Assembly (NCBI RefSeq): GCF_023028105.1
Contig: NZ_CP095491.1
Coordinates: 1,736,001-1,800,000 of the forward strand
Reading direction: 5' to 3'
Length of the DNA stretch: 64,000 nt
Source of the DNA: Halosolutus gelatinilyticus
GTDB lineage: Archaea > Halobacteriota > Halobacteria > Halobacteriales > Natrialbaceae
A program made the translations under genes and the position numbers. A model generated the notes under the pieces. The model had not been told where the DNA came from, ran no database searches, and was given only the letters and a program-made list of their open reading frames with translations. Below, piece by piece: positions 17,199 through 26,533 of this stretch. Within the stretch, counting starts at the first letter, position 1, and every line of letters begins with the position of its first letter.

Positions 17199-18304
17199 AC
17201 GCGACGATGGACGACACGATCGACGTCTCGATCGAAGACGCGCGCAACCTGCTGATCGACCTCGTCTCGATCCCCTCGCCCTCCGGCGAGGAGCGCGCGG
17301 CCGCCGAGCGCCTCGTCGAGTTCTTCTCGGCGAACGGTCGGGAGGCCTGGATCGACGAGGTCGGTAACGTCCGCGCGCCGGCCGACGACGCGGTCCTGCT
17401 GACCTCGCACGTCGACACCGTTCCCGGCGAGATTCCGGTCGAGGTTCGATCGGCCGACGAAGACGATGTCGAGACCAAGGTGGCCGAGAAAGAAGGTGAG
17501 GACGTCCTCTGGGGACGCGGCAGCGTCGACGCCACCGGGCCGCTTGCCGCGATGGCCGTCGCAGCGGTACGCGCGGGCGTCTCGTTCGTCGGCGTCGTCG
17601 GCGAGGAGACGAACTCGCGGGGCGCCCGCCACCTGGTCGTCGATCGCGACCAACCCGACGCCGTCGTCAACGGCGAACCCAGCGGCACGACGGGGATCAC
17701 TCTCGGCTACCGCGGCTTCCTGGCGGGCACGTATGTCGCGACCAGCGAGTCCGGCCACACCTCGCGGCCCGAACCCAACGCGATCCAGCACGCGACCGAG
17801 TGGTGGACGGCCGTCGAGAACGCCTTCGACAGCGACGAGTACCAGCCTGTCTTCGAGCGCGTGACTGCCAAGCCGGTCGGCATCGACGGCGGGATCAGCG
17901 AGGACGGCCTCTCCGTCGAGGCGACGCTCAAGGTCCAGTTGCGGGTGCCTCCGTCGCTGGACGTCGACATCGTCCGCGAGACCGCCGAGGCCGAACTCGA
18001 GATCGGCACCGTCTCGTGGGCCGAACCGATCCCGCCGGTGATGGAGAGCCCCCGGACCGAGGTCGCCCGCGCGTTCCGCGCCGCGATCCGGAAGGGGGGC
18101 GGCGAGCCCCGCTTGCTTCGCAAGACGGGCACCAGCGACATGAACCTCTACGCCGGCGCCTGGGACTGCCCGATGGTCACCTACGGCCCCGGAAACTCCG
18201 ACCTCGATCACGCCCCCGACGAGCGCCTCTCGCTCGACGAGTTCGACGAGTCCGTCGCGGTCCTCGAACGGGTCGCGACCGCGCTCCGCGGAGGTGACGA
18301 CTGA
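17195..18304 (+). CDS. argE: LysW-ornithine hydrolase (ArgE/LysK, M20 peptidase family)
   Basis: 369 residues from ATG 17195, which overlaps the argD stop (ATGA). LTSHVDTVPG near 69 is the first metal-binding motif of M20 peptidases, GRGSVDATGPLAAMA near 106 gives the second, VGEETNSRGARHL near 135 the catalytic Glu pair and KTGTSDMN near 308 a C-terminal site; GHTSRPEPNAIQHA near 185 is in the dimerisation lid. It releases ornithine from the carrier. Database names vary (acetylornithine deacetylase, LysK); the locus supports the LysW-dependent role. Confidence 0.94.
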   Translation: MNATMDDTIDVSIEDARNLLIDLVSIPSPSGEERAAAERLVEFFSANGREAWIDEVGNVRAPADDAVLLTSHVDTVPGEIPVEVRSADEDDVETKVAEKEGEDVLWGRGSVDATGPLAAMAVAAVRAGVSFVGVVGEETNSRGARHLVVDRDQPDAVVNGEPSGTTGITLGYRGFLAGTYVATSESGHTSRPEPNAIQHATEWWTAVENAFDSDEYQPVFERVTAKPVGIDGGISEDGLSVEATLKVQLRVPPSLDVDIVRETAEAELEIGTVSWAEPIPPVMESPRTEVARAFRAAIRKGGGEPRLLRKTGTSDMNLYAGAWDCPMVTYGPGNSDLDHAPDERLSLDEFDESVAVLERVATALRGGDD

Positions 18305-19242
18305 TGGCGACGACCGGGGACGCCGCAAGCGACGCCGACGTCCGTCACTTCCTCGAGATCGACGATCTCTCCGAGGACGAACTGCTGACCGTCCTCGATC
18401 GGTCCGCGGAGTATAAACGCGCCCAGCAGCGGGGCGAGCCCCACGAGGACCTCGATGGACGGACGCTGGGCATGATCTTCCAGAAGCCAAGCACGCGGAC
18501 CCGCGTCTCCTTCGAGACAGGGATGACCCAGCTCGGCGGCCACGCCGTCTTCCTCGGCGAAGACGACATCCAGCTGGGTCGCGGCGAACCGTTGAAGGAC
18601 ACGTCGCGAACCCTCTCGCGGTACGTCGACGCCGTGATGGCCCGCGTGTTCAAACACGAGAACATCGAGGTGTTCGCCGAGTACTCGTCGGTACCGGTGG
18701 TCAACGGCCTCACGGACGACGCCCACCCCTGTCAGACGCTCGCCGACTTGCTGACGATCCGCGAACACGAGGGCGGCTTCGAGGATGTCTCGGTCGCCTG
18801 GATCGGCGACGGGAACAACGTCGCGCAGTCGTTCGCGATCGGCGCCGCGCTGACCGACATCGACCTGACGGTCGCGACGCCCAAGGGGTACGGCATCGAC
18901 GACGACGTGCTCGCCCGCGCCCGCGAACTCGGCGGCGATCCGACGATCACGAACGATCCCGTCGACGCCGCCGCGGACGCGGACGTCATCTACACCGACG
19001 TCTGGATCAGCATGGGCCAGGAAGACGAACGCGACGTCCGGATGAACGCCTTCGAAGGCTTCCAGGTTTGTTCGGACCTCCTCGAGCACGCCCCCGAGAC
19101 GGCGGTCATGCACTGTCTGCCCGCTCACCGCGGCGAGGAGATCACCGACGCTGTCATCGAGAGCGATCGGTCGATCGTCTTCGAGCAGGCCGAAAACCGG
19201 TTGCACGCCCAGAAGGCGCTGTTGAGCTGGCTGCTCGGGTAG
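18304..19242 (+). CDS. argF: Ornithine carbamoyltransferase
   Basis: 312 residues. FQKPSTRTRVSFE near 59 is the carbamoyl phosphate motif STRTR, DDAHPCQTLADLLT near 138 the HPCQ motif, and MHCLPAHRGEE near 269 the ornithine-binding HCLP loop. It makes citrulline, the substrate of ArgG upstream. It starts on the last base of the argE stop (TGATG) and is the last gene of the operon, so the locus encodes every step from glutamate to arginine apart from carbamoyl phosphate supply. Confidence 0.97.
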   Translation: MATTGDAASDADVRHFLEIDDLSEDELLTVLDRSAEYKRAQQRGEPHEDLDGRTLGMIFQKPSTRTRVSFETGMTQLGGHAVFLGEDDIQLGRGEPLKDTSRTLSRYVDAVMARVFKHENIEVFAEYSSVPVVNGLTDDAHPCQTLADLLTIREHEGGFEDVSVAWIGDGNNVAQSFAIGAALTDIDLTVATPKGYGIDDDVLARARELGGDPTITNDPVDAAADADVIYTDVWISMGQEDERDVRMNAFEGFQVCSDLLEHAPETAVMHCLPAHRGEEITDAVIESDRSIVFEQAENRLHAQKALLSWLLG

Positions 19243-19648
19243 AGCGCGGACACCTTCGCGCTGCGGACCGGCGTCCGACCGGAAGAAACAGGTAGTTTAC
19301 CCGGACAATGCGATATTTATCAACGATCGAAACCACTCACCGAGTCGGAACGATCCTGTAAAATTATACACGAGTTCGGTATAGGGCGAGTCGGCGGTAT
19401 GCCGTTCAGACTGCTGCTCGCCGCGCTTCTCATGATACTGGGGCCGGCGGCGCTGATCGCCCTGTATCTGACGTGAGCGAGCGTGCGGGGAAGTGGTATC
19501 GCTCGTAACCGGGGGCTGCGCCCCCCTGCCGCGTTTTCCGCGATTCGATCGCTCGGTGGGCGTCGGCCCCGATCGAGCGGCCGATTGGGTCGGCGCTAGT
19601 CCCCCGAATCCACGTCCTTTTTGCCTCTGCTCTCCCTCTCGACCGACA
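19243..19648. other. Intergenic region between argF and thrC
   Basis: Holds a small hydrophobic ORF (19399-19476) and, just before thrC, a T-rich box CTTTTTGCC around 19616-19624 that is the probable thrC TATA element, about 29 bases before ATG 19649. No other gene is supported. Confidence 0.5.
19399..19476 (+). CDS. Candidate 25-residue single-span membrane peptide
   Basis: ATG 19399 opens MPFRLLLAALLMILGPAALI and stops after ALYLT. It is one membrane span with a positive N-terminus. An AAATTATACA box at 19361-19370 lies about 33 bases upstream, acceptable for a short leader. Peptides of this size and composition do occur in haloarchaea, but the reading frame is short enough to be chance. 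Function unknown. Confidence 0.45.
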   Translation: MPFRLLLAALLMILGPAALIALYLT

Positions 19649-20908
19649 ATGAGTCTCAGCCTCTCCGCTGCCCGGCCGGACGAGCCGGCCGACGCCGTCG
19701 ACGGCGTCTGGCTCGAGTGCATCGAGTGCGGCGCAACGTTCGCCCCGTTCGAGGACGTCCGCTACACCTGCGACGACTGCGACGGCCTGTTCGAGGTGCG
19801 GTACGCGGATCTACCGACGTTCGACGATTTCGAAGGCCAGGGGGTCTGGCGCTACGCCGACGCACTTCCGCTCGAGGAGGGCGTCACCACCCAAGAGGGC
19901 GCGACGCCGCTGTATGAGGTGCCCCGTCTCGAAGCGGACGTCGGCGTCGACGCGCTGCGGATCAAACACGAAGGGATGAACCCCACCGGATCGTTCAAGG
20001 ACCGCGGCATGACCGTCGGCGTCGCCGTCGCGAAGGAACTCGGCGTCGATCGGCTGGCCTGCGCCTCGACTGGGAACACGAGCGCCGCGCTGGCGGCCTA
20101 CGGCTCCCGCGGCGGGATGGAGACGCTCGTCCTGCTACCCGCGGGCAAGGTCGCGGCGGGCAAGATCGCCCAGGCGAGCCTCCACGGCGCCCGCATTCTC
20201 GAGGTCGATGGCAACTTCGACGCCTGTCTCGACATCGTCCAGGAGCTCGCCGCCCGCGGCGAGGCGTATCTGCTGAACTCGCTGAACCCGTTCCGGCTGG
20301 AGGGCCAGAAGACGATCGGCCTGGAGATCCTCGAAGCGTTCCGCCACGACTACGGCGCGTTCCCCGATCGGATCGTCCTCCCGGTCGGCAACGCGGGCAA
20401 CACCTCGGCGCTGTACAAGGCGTTCCGCGAACTCGTCCAGGCGGGGGAACTCGACCCCGATGAGGTGCCGAAGCTGACGGGCATCCAGGCCGAGGGCGCC
20501 GCGCCGATGGTCGAGGCGATCGAGAACGGCGCCGACGAGGTCCGCCGCTGGGACGAGGTCGAGACCCGCGCGACGGCGATCCGGATCGGCAACCCGGTCA
20601 ACGCGCCGAAGGCGCTGCCCGGGATCCGAGAGACGGGCGGAACGGCGATCGCGGTCTCGGACGAGGAGATCACCGAGGCCCAGCGCGACCTGGCGGGCGA
20701 GGGGATCGGCGTCGAACCCGCCTCCGCCGCGTCCGTCGCCGGTCTGCGAAAGCTCCGCGGCGCGGGGATCGTCGACGACGACGAACGGGTCGCCTGCCTG
20801 ACGACGGGCCACCTGCTCAAGGATCCCGACGCCGCGGCCGCCGCGGGCGCCGACCCCGAACCGGTGCCGGCCGACACCGAAGGAGTCCTGGAGCATCTCC
20901 GGAACTAA
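19649..20908 (+). CDS. thrC: Threonine synthase
   Basis: 419 residues from ATG 19649. A zinc-ribbon-like N-terminus (ECIECG at 28-33, CDDCDG near 49) precedes the PLP fold: NPTGSFKDRGM near 113-123 with the Schiff-base lysine, ASTGNTSAALAAYGSRGG near 143, LPVGNAGNTSALYKAF near 250, and ASAASVAGL near 355. It makes threonine from O-phosphohomoserine. Upstream in-frame codons back to 19493 are ignored because a TATA-like box lies at 19616-19624. Monocistronic as far as can be seen. Confidence 0.95.
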   Translation: MSLSLSAARPDEPADAVDGVWLECIECGATFAPFEDVRYTCDDCDGLFEVRYADLPTFDDFEGQGVWRYADALPLEEGVTTQEGATPLYEVPRLEADVGVDALRIKHEGMNPTGSFKDRGMTVGVAVAKELGVDRLACASTGNTSAALAAYGSRGGMETLVLLPAGKVAAGKIAQASLHGARILEVDGNFDACLDIVQELAARGEAYLLNSLNPFRLEGQKTIGLEILEAFRHDYGAFPDRIVLPVGNAGNTSALYKAFRELVQAGELDPDEVPKLTGIQAEGAAPMVEAIENGADEVRRWDEVETRATAIRIGNPVNAPKALPGIRETGGTAIAVSDEEITEAQRDLAGEGIGVEPASAASVAGLRKLRGAGIVDDDERVACLTTGHLLKDPDAAAAAGADPEPVPADTEGVLEHLRN

Positions 20909-21011
20909 TCGGGCCGAAATCGCGATCGTCCGCTCCGCGCACGACCGCCGTCTGACGCGTCTGACATCCGACTGACTGACTTTTTTGATCGTCTACGTTG
21001 CTGATGCGTTC

Positions 21012-21362
21012 ATGTCCGCCGAGCAGCGACGCGCCGACTCCGGCGTTCGTGAATCGACCTCCACTCGAACCGGTTCCGACCGCGGTTTCCCGCCCGTCAC
21101 GACGCCGTCGATCGATGCGACGAGTGCCGAGCGTCCGTCTCCGATGGCGTCCCACATCGAACAGACCCGCTTGCGTGCTCAGGTCGCCGCGCTCGAACGC
21201 GAACTCGCGGCGAGCGAACGCCGCCGACAGGCGATCGTCGACCAGTACGAACGCGTCCTCGACGATCGCGATCGGTCGATCGCGGAGACTCGCGCCTCCG
21301 AGCGCCGATCCGACGAGGGACGCCGCGCGATCGTTCGACGGCTCGTCGCGACGCTGCGCTGA
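21012..21362 (+). CDS. Small coiled-coil hypothetical protein
   Basis: 116 residues from ATG 21012; TTTTTTGA at 20981-20988 lies 27 bases upstream, so the mRNA is leaderless and the in-frame TTG at 20985 is within the promoter. The first 50 residues are polar and disordered; from about 52 to 105 a heptad-like charged helix (QTRLRAQVAALERELAASER, then RQAIVDQYERVLDDRD) predicts a coiled coil. No known domain. Possibly a partner or regulator of neighbouring transcription factor TFB, but that is only proximity. Confidence 0.7.
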   Translation: MSAEQRRADSGVRESTSTRTGSDRGFPPVTTPSIDATSAERPSPMASHIEQTRLRAQVAALERELAASERRRQAIVDQYERVLDDRDRSIAETRASERRSDEGRRAIVRRLVATLR

Positions 21363-21554
21363 GTAGCCGCTCGAGGCGGTCCATCGCGGCCGTTCGATCG
21401 GGCGCAACGTAGCGTCTCGACTCCGACTCCCGCCTTGCTCTTCGACGCCGCGACGCTCCGTGTAGAACGAGTCCGTCGAATTTTATTTCGGAACCGATGC
21501 TAGAATTTAAATAGGATACCGGCGATCACCTACTGTGTGGGATGCTAATTACCG

Positions 21555-22463
21555 ATGGTTAATGTGGGATCTACTTCGGTCTGCCCCGAGTGTGGGGGCA
21601 CGGTTCGGCCGGCGGAAACGGAACTCGTCTGCGAGAATTGCGGTCTCGTCACCGACGAGGACGCGATCGATCGCGGTCCGGAGTGGCGATCGTTCGACGA
21701 CGACGGGTCCGATCCGCGTCGAACCGGCGCGCCGCTGACCCGATCGCGCCACGACCGCGGACTCTCGACGGAGATCGGCTACGGATCCGGCTCCGACGTC
21801 GGTTACACGACGCGACTCACCGGCCGGAAGCGACGCCAGCTCGCCCGGTTACGGCGGGAGCACAACCGAGCTCGACTGTCGACCAAGGCCGATCAGAATC
21901 AGGCCTACGGCTTCACCGAGATTAAACGCGTCACCGGGCGGCTGTCGCTCTCCGCGTCGATCCGCGACCAGGCGTGTGCACTGTTCGATTCGGCGCAATC
22001 GGAAGGGCTGTTTCAGGGCCGGTCGCTCGAGGGGTTCGCCGCCGCCGCAATCTACGCCACCTGCCGGACGCGGTCGATCGCCCGGACGATCGACGAGATC
22101 ACGGCCGTCGCGCGCGCCGACGCGAACGAACTCAAAGCCGCCTACGCCGCGTTGAACCGCGATCTCGGGCTGCCGACCGGCCCGATCGAACCTACAGAGT
22201 ACCTGCCGCGGTACGCCTCGAAGCTCGATCTCGACTCGCCCGTCGAACGGCGCGCTCGAGCCCACGTCGATGCCCTGCTCGCGGCGCGCGCGATCGGCGG
22301 CCGCAATCCGAGCGGGGTCGCGGCGGCCTGTCTCTACCGGGCTGCCAACGAACGCGAGGAGTGGCCGTCGGTGACCCAGGCCGCTGCGGCCGAGGTCGCC
22401 GACGTCGCGCCGGTGACGATCCGATCGACGGTTACGACGCTTCGAGAACTCGGGGTGGACTGA
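21555..22463 (+). CDS. tfb: Transcription initiation factor IIB (TFB)
   Basis: 302 residues. CPECGG at 10-15 and CENCG near 28-32 make the zinc ribbon; residues about 45-90 are the B-finger region (RTGAPLTRSRHDRGLSTEIG is the conserved block); two cyclin repeats follow, with GRSLEGFAAAAIYATCR near 155 and NPSGVAAACLYRAA near 256. TFB bridges TBP-bound promoters and RNA polymerase. Haloarchaea carry several TFBs, so this may serve a gene subset. A likely TATA box AATTTAAATAGG at 21505-21516 implies a short untranslated leader of about 20 bases. Confidence 0.95.
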   Translation: MVNVGSTSVCPECGGTVRPAETELVCENCGLVTDEDAIDRGPEWRSFDDDGSDPRRTGAPLTRSRHDRGLSTEIGYGSGSDVGYTTRLTGRKRRQLARLRREHNRARLSTKADQNQAYGFTEIKRVTGRLSLSASIRDQACALFDSAQSEGLFQGRSLEGFAAAAIYATCRTRSIARTIDEITAVARADANELKAAYAALNRDLGLPTGPIEPTEYLPRYASKLDLDSPVERRARAHVDALLAARAIGGRNPSGVAAACLYRAANEREEWPSVTQAAAAEVADVAPVTIRSTVTTLRELGVD

Positions 22464-22504
22464 CGCGTGCGGTCACCGGCGACTCTCGACGAGACCGGCT
22501 ACGA

Positions 22505-25500
22505 TCACGTCGTTCGGAGGTTGTCCGTACTCGGCTCGTAGACCTCGCCTTTCTGCTTTAACTTCTCGATCTCGTGTTCGGCCTTGGACTGATCCATCCC
22601 GATCTCCTCGGCCCGTTCCATGACGATGTCGACCGGCGCGCCCTCGTCGTATTCCTCCTCGATGTCGCCGATCAGCTGCTTCAGGTTCTTGATCCGATCG
22701 CGCTGGGACTTCGAGGTGCCGGCTTCGACGATGTCCGCGTCGAACTCGCCCGTCTCGGGGTCGACGCCGATGTCCTGCAGGCACGATCGGACAATCTCGA
22801 TGACCTGGTCGGCGTCGTCCTGTTCGACGGTGTCGGAGAGGCGAACCCGCGCGCTGGCCTCCGAGAGCCGCACCAGTGCCTCGAGTTTGCGGGCGGTGAC
22901 CGGCACCGCCGCGTCCTCGTCGGTCCCTTTCGATCGGAGATCGACGTAGAAGTCGCGGATCGCCTCGCGGGCCTCCTCGGTCATCCGCGGGTGGCAGTTT
23001 TGCTTCGCGTAGGCGATGTACTTGCGCAGCAACTCGGCGTCGATCACGGGATCGACCTGCTCGGTCATCTCCTCGATCTCCTCGTGACTGACGTCGAGGT
23101 TGGTCATCCGCTCGCGCTGAGTCGTTAACTCGCCCGCGTAGTTGGTCGTAAGGATGTGTTCCGCGAGATTCCGATCCTTGTCCTCGTTTGGCTGGTCTGT
23201 GACCGTGAAGATGAGATCGAACCGCGAGATGAGCGCGGGCTCTAAATCGATCTGCTCGCTGATCGGCTCGTAGTGATCGAAGCGGCCGTACTTGGGATTC
23301 GCCGCGCCGAGCAGCGAACATCGGGACTTGAGGGTCGCGTTGATGCCCGCCTTGGAGACCGAAATCTTCTGCTGTTCGAGGGCCTCGTGCATGGCCGATC
23401 GGTCCTCGGAGTTGTGGACGATCATACCGTTGGCGATGAAGTTGTGTGTGCCTTCGACAGTAAGATCGTACACTCGAGGCTGATCTCGCCGTTCGATTTC
23501 CTCGAGAAGTACTGAGAGATTCTGTCGTTTCTCGTCGAGTAACGCTTCGCAGACGGATCGGACGACGTCGAAGTTGTCGACGTCAACGGCTCCCGAGAAC
23601 CACCGTGAGACCGTCGATCCTGCAACGTCCATCTCCACGGCGACTTGCTGGAACGAAATGCCGTACATCCCGAGTCGGTTGCGAAGTTCGTCCCACGTTT
23701 CGGCCGGTTCGTCCGTCTCGAGCAAGGACCGCGCTCGCTCTCGAATCGAGTCGACGGTGGACGCACCGAGTTCATCAGCGAGTTGCTGTTCGAGAACTCG
23801 AACTCTAGTGTCGGTATGGTCCCGGGACTCTACCGAGTCTACTGCAGTTACGCGACGCCACTTCACGTCGCTCCCGATTAACACTCGGAGCGGCTCGAGA
23901 TCGACTGAGGCGGGCGTTTCGAGGATCTCACGTAGTCGGCTCCCCACTCGCTCTCGAAGATCGGTATTCCTTCCCCATCGAGCGGACAACTGCTGCTGGG
24001 AAAGCAACATCTCTGCGGCCAGTTCCCGCTGTGAGACGTGGTACTGCTCTCGGAGTTCTTCGAGGCGTTTCCAAGATGTCTCGGAATCGAGTTCTTCGCA
24101 ATGGTCACTGGCCGCTTCCTTTCGCTCCTCGAACGTCTCGAGTATCGTTTTCGAGAGTCGAAGCGATGCGTTCGCATCTCCGTTTTCGAAGTTACAGTAG
24201 GTCGCATCGCTCTTGAGACCGCACTCGGACTGATGTAATCGGAGTGCACTGCGGGTCTGTTCGAACAACTCACCGCACTCGGGCAGTACGTCCAAGATAG
24301 TTCGGGTTCCCGTCGTTCGTTCGCAGGCCCGTTCTAGCGCACGCTGTTTTCGATCGAGAGTAAAGCTGATATGCCGCTCGAACGCCTCGAGTGACTGATC
24401 GGACGTGATCGCGAGCACGAACAAGTCACGCTTGTCGTCCCGATCTCGCGTCTGGATCTGGCTCGAGATCCCGAACTCAAGGAGGAGCATCTTCGTTCCG
24501 AGGAGCAGTTCGTAGCTCGAGGAGTAAATTTTGACCGCTCGTTCATCGACTGTTCCCTCGGAATCTGCGAGGGCACGAACGAACGCTGCTTTCGTCTCTC
24601 GGGATGCGTTCGTTATCGTCTCGGGGAGTCGTTTTCCATCGTAGGTCTCGAGGTTCGCACCTGATTCGAGAAGTCTATCGACGTACTGCTTTCCGTGGAT
24701 TCGAACCGTTTCGACGCCGTCACTCCGCTGCTCGCTGGGATAGCGGACAGCTTGCGTATCGAACGCCTCCTCGCAGACTTCCTCGAAGTCGTTCAGGAGT
24801 TCTTCTTCCTTGTTCGTGAAGCGGAATCCATAGCTTCCGCCCTCTCGATCGTAGAAGACGTTCCCATCGCCAGCGATATAGCCTAGAACCGCGCCGTGTG
24901 CGGCAGTTATTTGATCGGTTTCCGATTCTGCCTCGGAGGCTGGAAGAACACTTACGCCGCCATCGGCTATCTCTGCTGGGATTTTCTCAGGTACGTATAC
25001 CCAGTCGCCTTCGTGAAGATGCTGGGCTTGCCGTTCCTCGTGCGTTCCGTCTTCTAAGACGAAGAAGGGATGATCCGCGGTAGTCGTTAGCTCTTCTCCG
25101 CTCTCTAATTCGACTCTCCGGAATTCTTCCGGTGCGTCGTATTCGTGGATTGCGAGAACGTCGCGTTTGACTACGTTTCCGTCATCGGTCATGGTCCAGA
25201 CGTCTATGTCGACGTCTCGGATCGTCCGGCCGTTCTCGAGTTCTTCAATCGACCCGTCAGCTATCGCTTCGTGTGCGAGTTCACGAATTGGCCTGATTCC
25301 GCTATTAGTATGGACAAGTGTGTCTCCTGTTACACACCGCATCTTGTCGAGTTCGTCGACTGCCGCGATGCCCTGATCTGCGAGAACTAAAGCGCCGGCT
25401 TCGAGGGTCCACTGCTGTCCGTCGCCGAAATCGTCCCTCACAGCAGCGGCGGTAAGTCCGGCCGAGGACGAACCCTTACCGGAGGTGTAGACGGACCGAG

Positions 25501-26533
25501 GTGCGATATTTTGGATGTACCCCAGCATCTGCGATTTACCCGTACCCGGATCGCCGATCAGGAGCATGTGCAGGTCGCCGCGGATCCGCGAGCCGTCGGG
25601 CAACTGCTTCGTGACCCCCGAAAACAGCTGGAGAATCATCGCGAGTTTCTCCTGATCGTAGCCGTAGATCGAGGGTGCGATCGAGCCGACCATCTGCTCG
25701 TAGATGTCGTCCTCTCCGGAGAGACGGACGATCTCCTCTTTGTCCTCGTCGGTGATGTCCATGTCCTCGAACTGCTCCTCGTCGATGTCGACGGACATCC
25801 CCTCCATGTAGAAGTCGAAGACGGGCGATTTCTCGCCCTGGCTCTCCTGCTGTTCGAGCCGGAGGACGCCGGTGGCAGAGACGTGGTCGCCGGGGGTGAC
25901 CTCGCCGGTGATGTCGTCCTCGATGTGGACGTCGAGCGATTGTGGGGTCTCCCCGCCGCGGAGGCCTTCGGGGCTCTCCTGGATGCGGAGTTTCTGGGAG
26001 TCGACGAACTCGGACTGGTCGAAGTTCACCCGGAACGGGCCCTGTCGTTCGCAGCCCTGGCACTCGTGGGGCTCCTGGAAGTCGCCGCTGGACTGGGGGA
26101 CGCGGGTCAGGGTGCCACAGAGCTGACACTCGAAGGCGGCTTCCTCGATCTTCGGCCGGACGTCGGTCGCCTTTCGAACGATCCCCCGTACCTGAACGAG
26201 GGAGTTCATATCGCGGGCGCGGATCTCCCGGATCTCGGGCGACTCGGTCTCGGGGAGGTTCCGTACCCGGACGTGGGCCTGGCCGAGACTGACGTCGATC
26301 GGCAGGTCGTACAGTCGCAGCGCCTCCTCCGCATAGCGCTGGAGCTGTTCGGGCTGATTGATGAGGTCGTCAGCCAGATCGGGATCGTACCGGTAGAGGT
26401 CCTGCCAGTCGACGTGGAGCGACCGCTGTTCGTTGGGGTACCGCTGCGCAAGCTGCTTGATCTCGTTGTCGTAGTAGTTGCGGAAGAACTGCTCGAAAGC
26501 ATCGACGAGTTCCGTGTTGCCCGCTTGCGCCAT
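22505..26533 (-). CDS. mcm: Replicative DNA helicase MCM, interrupted by an intein
   Basis: 1342 residues from ATG 26533; the frame continues upstream but TTTATA at 26560-26566 places the transcription start at the ATG. Extein parts: N-terminal hairpin/OB domain with a zinc ribbon (CQLCG near 136, CQGCE near 160), Walker A GDPGTGKSQ near 333, Walker B AAVDELDKM ending at residue 398. The intein follows residue 399; the extein resumes at Ser1042 with SEDRSAMHEALEQQ, the Arg finger SRFDLIF and a C-terminal winged helix. Extein total is 700 residues, normal for archaeal MCM, the hexameric helicase that opens DNA at replication forks. Splicing is required for function because the intein splits the ATPase site. 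Confidence 0.96.
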   Translation of the reverse strand: MAQAGNTELVDAFEQFFRNYYDNEIKQLAQRYPNEQRSLHVDWQDLYRYDPDLADDLINQPEQLQRYAEEALRLYDLPIDVSLGQAHVRVRNLPETESPEIREIRARDMNSLVQVRGIVRKATDVRPKIEEAAFECQLCGTLTRVPQSSGDFQEPHECQGCERQGPFRVNFDQSEFVDSQKLRIQESPEGLRGGETPQSLDVHIEDDITGEVTPGDHVSATGVLRLEQQESQGEKSPVFDFYMEGMSVDIDEEQFEDMDITDEDKEEIVRLSGEDDIYEQMVGSIAPSIYGYDQEKLAMILQLFSGVTKQLPDGSRIRGDLHMLLIGDPGTGKSQMLGYIQNIAPRSVYTSGKGSSSAGLTAAAVRDDFGDGQQWTLEAGALVLADQGIAAVDELDKMRCVTGDTLVHTNSGIRPIRELAHEAIADGSIEELENGRTIRDVDIDVWTMTDDGNVVKRDVLAIHEYDAPEEFRRVELESGEELTTTADHPFFVLEDGTHEERQAQHLHEGDWVYVPEKIPAEIADGGVSVLPASEAESETDQITAAHGAVLGYIAGDGNVFYDREGGSYGFRFTNKEEELLNDFEEVCEEAFDTQAVRYPSEQRSDGVETVRIHGKQYVDRLLESGANLETYDGKRLPETITNASRETKAAFVRALADSEGTVDERAVKIYSSSYELLLGTKMLLLEFGISSQIQTRDRDDKRDLFVLAITSDQSLEAFERHISFTLDRKQRALERACERTTGTRTILDVLPECGELFEQTRSALRLHQSECGLKSDATYCNFENGDANASLRLSKTILETFEERKEAASDHCEELDSETSWKRLEELREQYHVSQRELAAEMLLSQQQLSARWGRNTDLRERVGSRLREILETPASVDLEPLRVLIGSDVKWRRVTAVDSVESRDHTDTRVRVLEQQLADELGASTVDSIRERARSLLETDEPAETWDELRNRLGMYGISFQQVAVEMDVAGSTVSRWFSGAVDVDNFDVVRSVCEALLDEKRQNLSVLLEEIERRDQPRVYDLTVEGTHNFIANGMIVHNSEDRSAMHEALEQQKISVSKAGINATLKSRCSLLGAANPKYGRFDHYEPISEQIDLEPALISRFDLIFTVTDQPNEDKDRNLAEHILTTNYAGELTTQRERMTNLDVSHEEIEEMTEQVDPVIDAELLRKYIAYAKQNCHPRMTEEAREAIRDFYVDLRSKGTDEDAAVPVTARKLEALVRLSEASARVRLSDTVEQDDADQVIEIVRSCLQDIGVDPETGEFDADIVEAGTSKSQRDRIKNLKQLIGDIEEEYDEGAPVDIVMERAEEIGMDQSKAEHEIEKLKQKGEVYEPSTDNLRTT
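23411..25336 (-). mobile_element. Intein with LAGLIDADG homing endonuclease and two HTH modules
   Basis: 642 residues inside MCM, from Cys (CVTGDTLVH, block A) to the terminal HN, followed by Ser +1. Block B is TTTADHPFFV. Two dodecapeptide endonuclease motifs are intact: VLGYIAGDG near intein residue 150 and FVRALADSEG near 250, each with its acidic residue. A helix-turn-helix-like segment is at 425-455 (VSQRELAAEMLLSQQQLSARW) and a second at 549-581 (ISFQQVAVEMDVAGSTVSRW). VKWRRVTAVDSVE (block N4-like) at about 490 and VYDLTVEGTHNF (block F) at about 620 are separated by some 115 residues. GC content is visibly below that of the extein. Confidence 0.93.
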
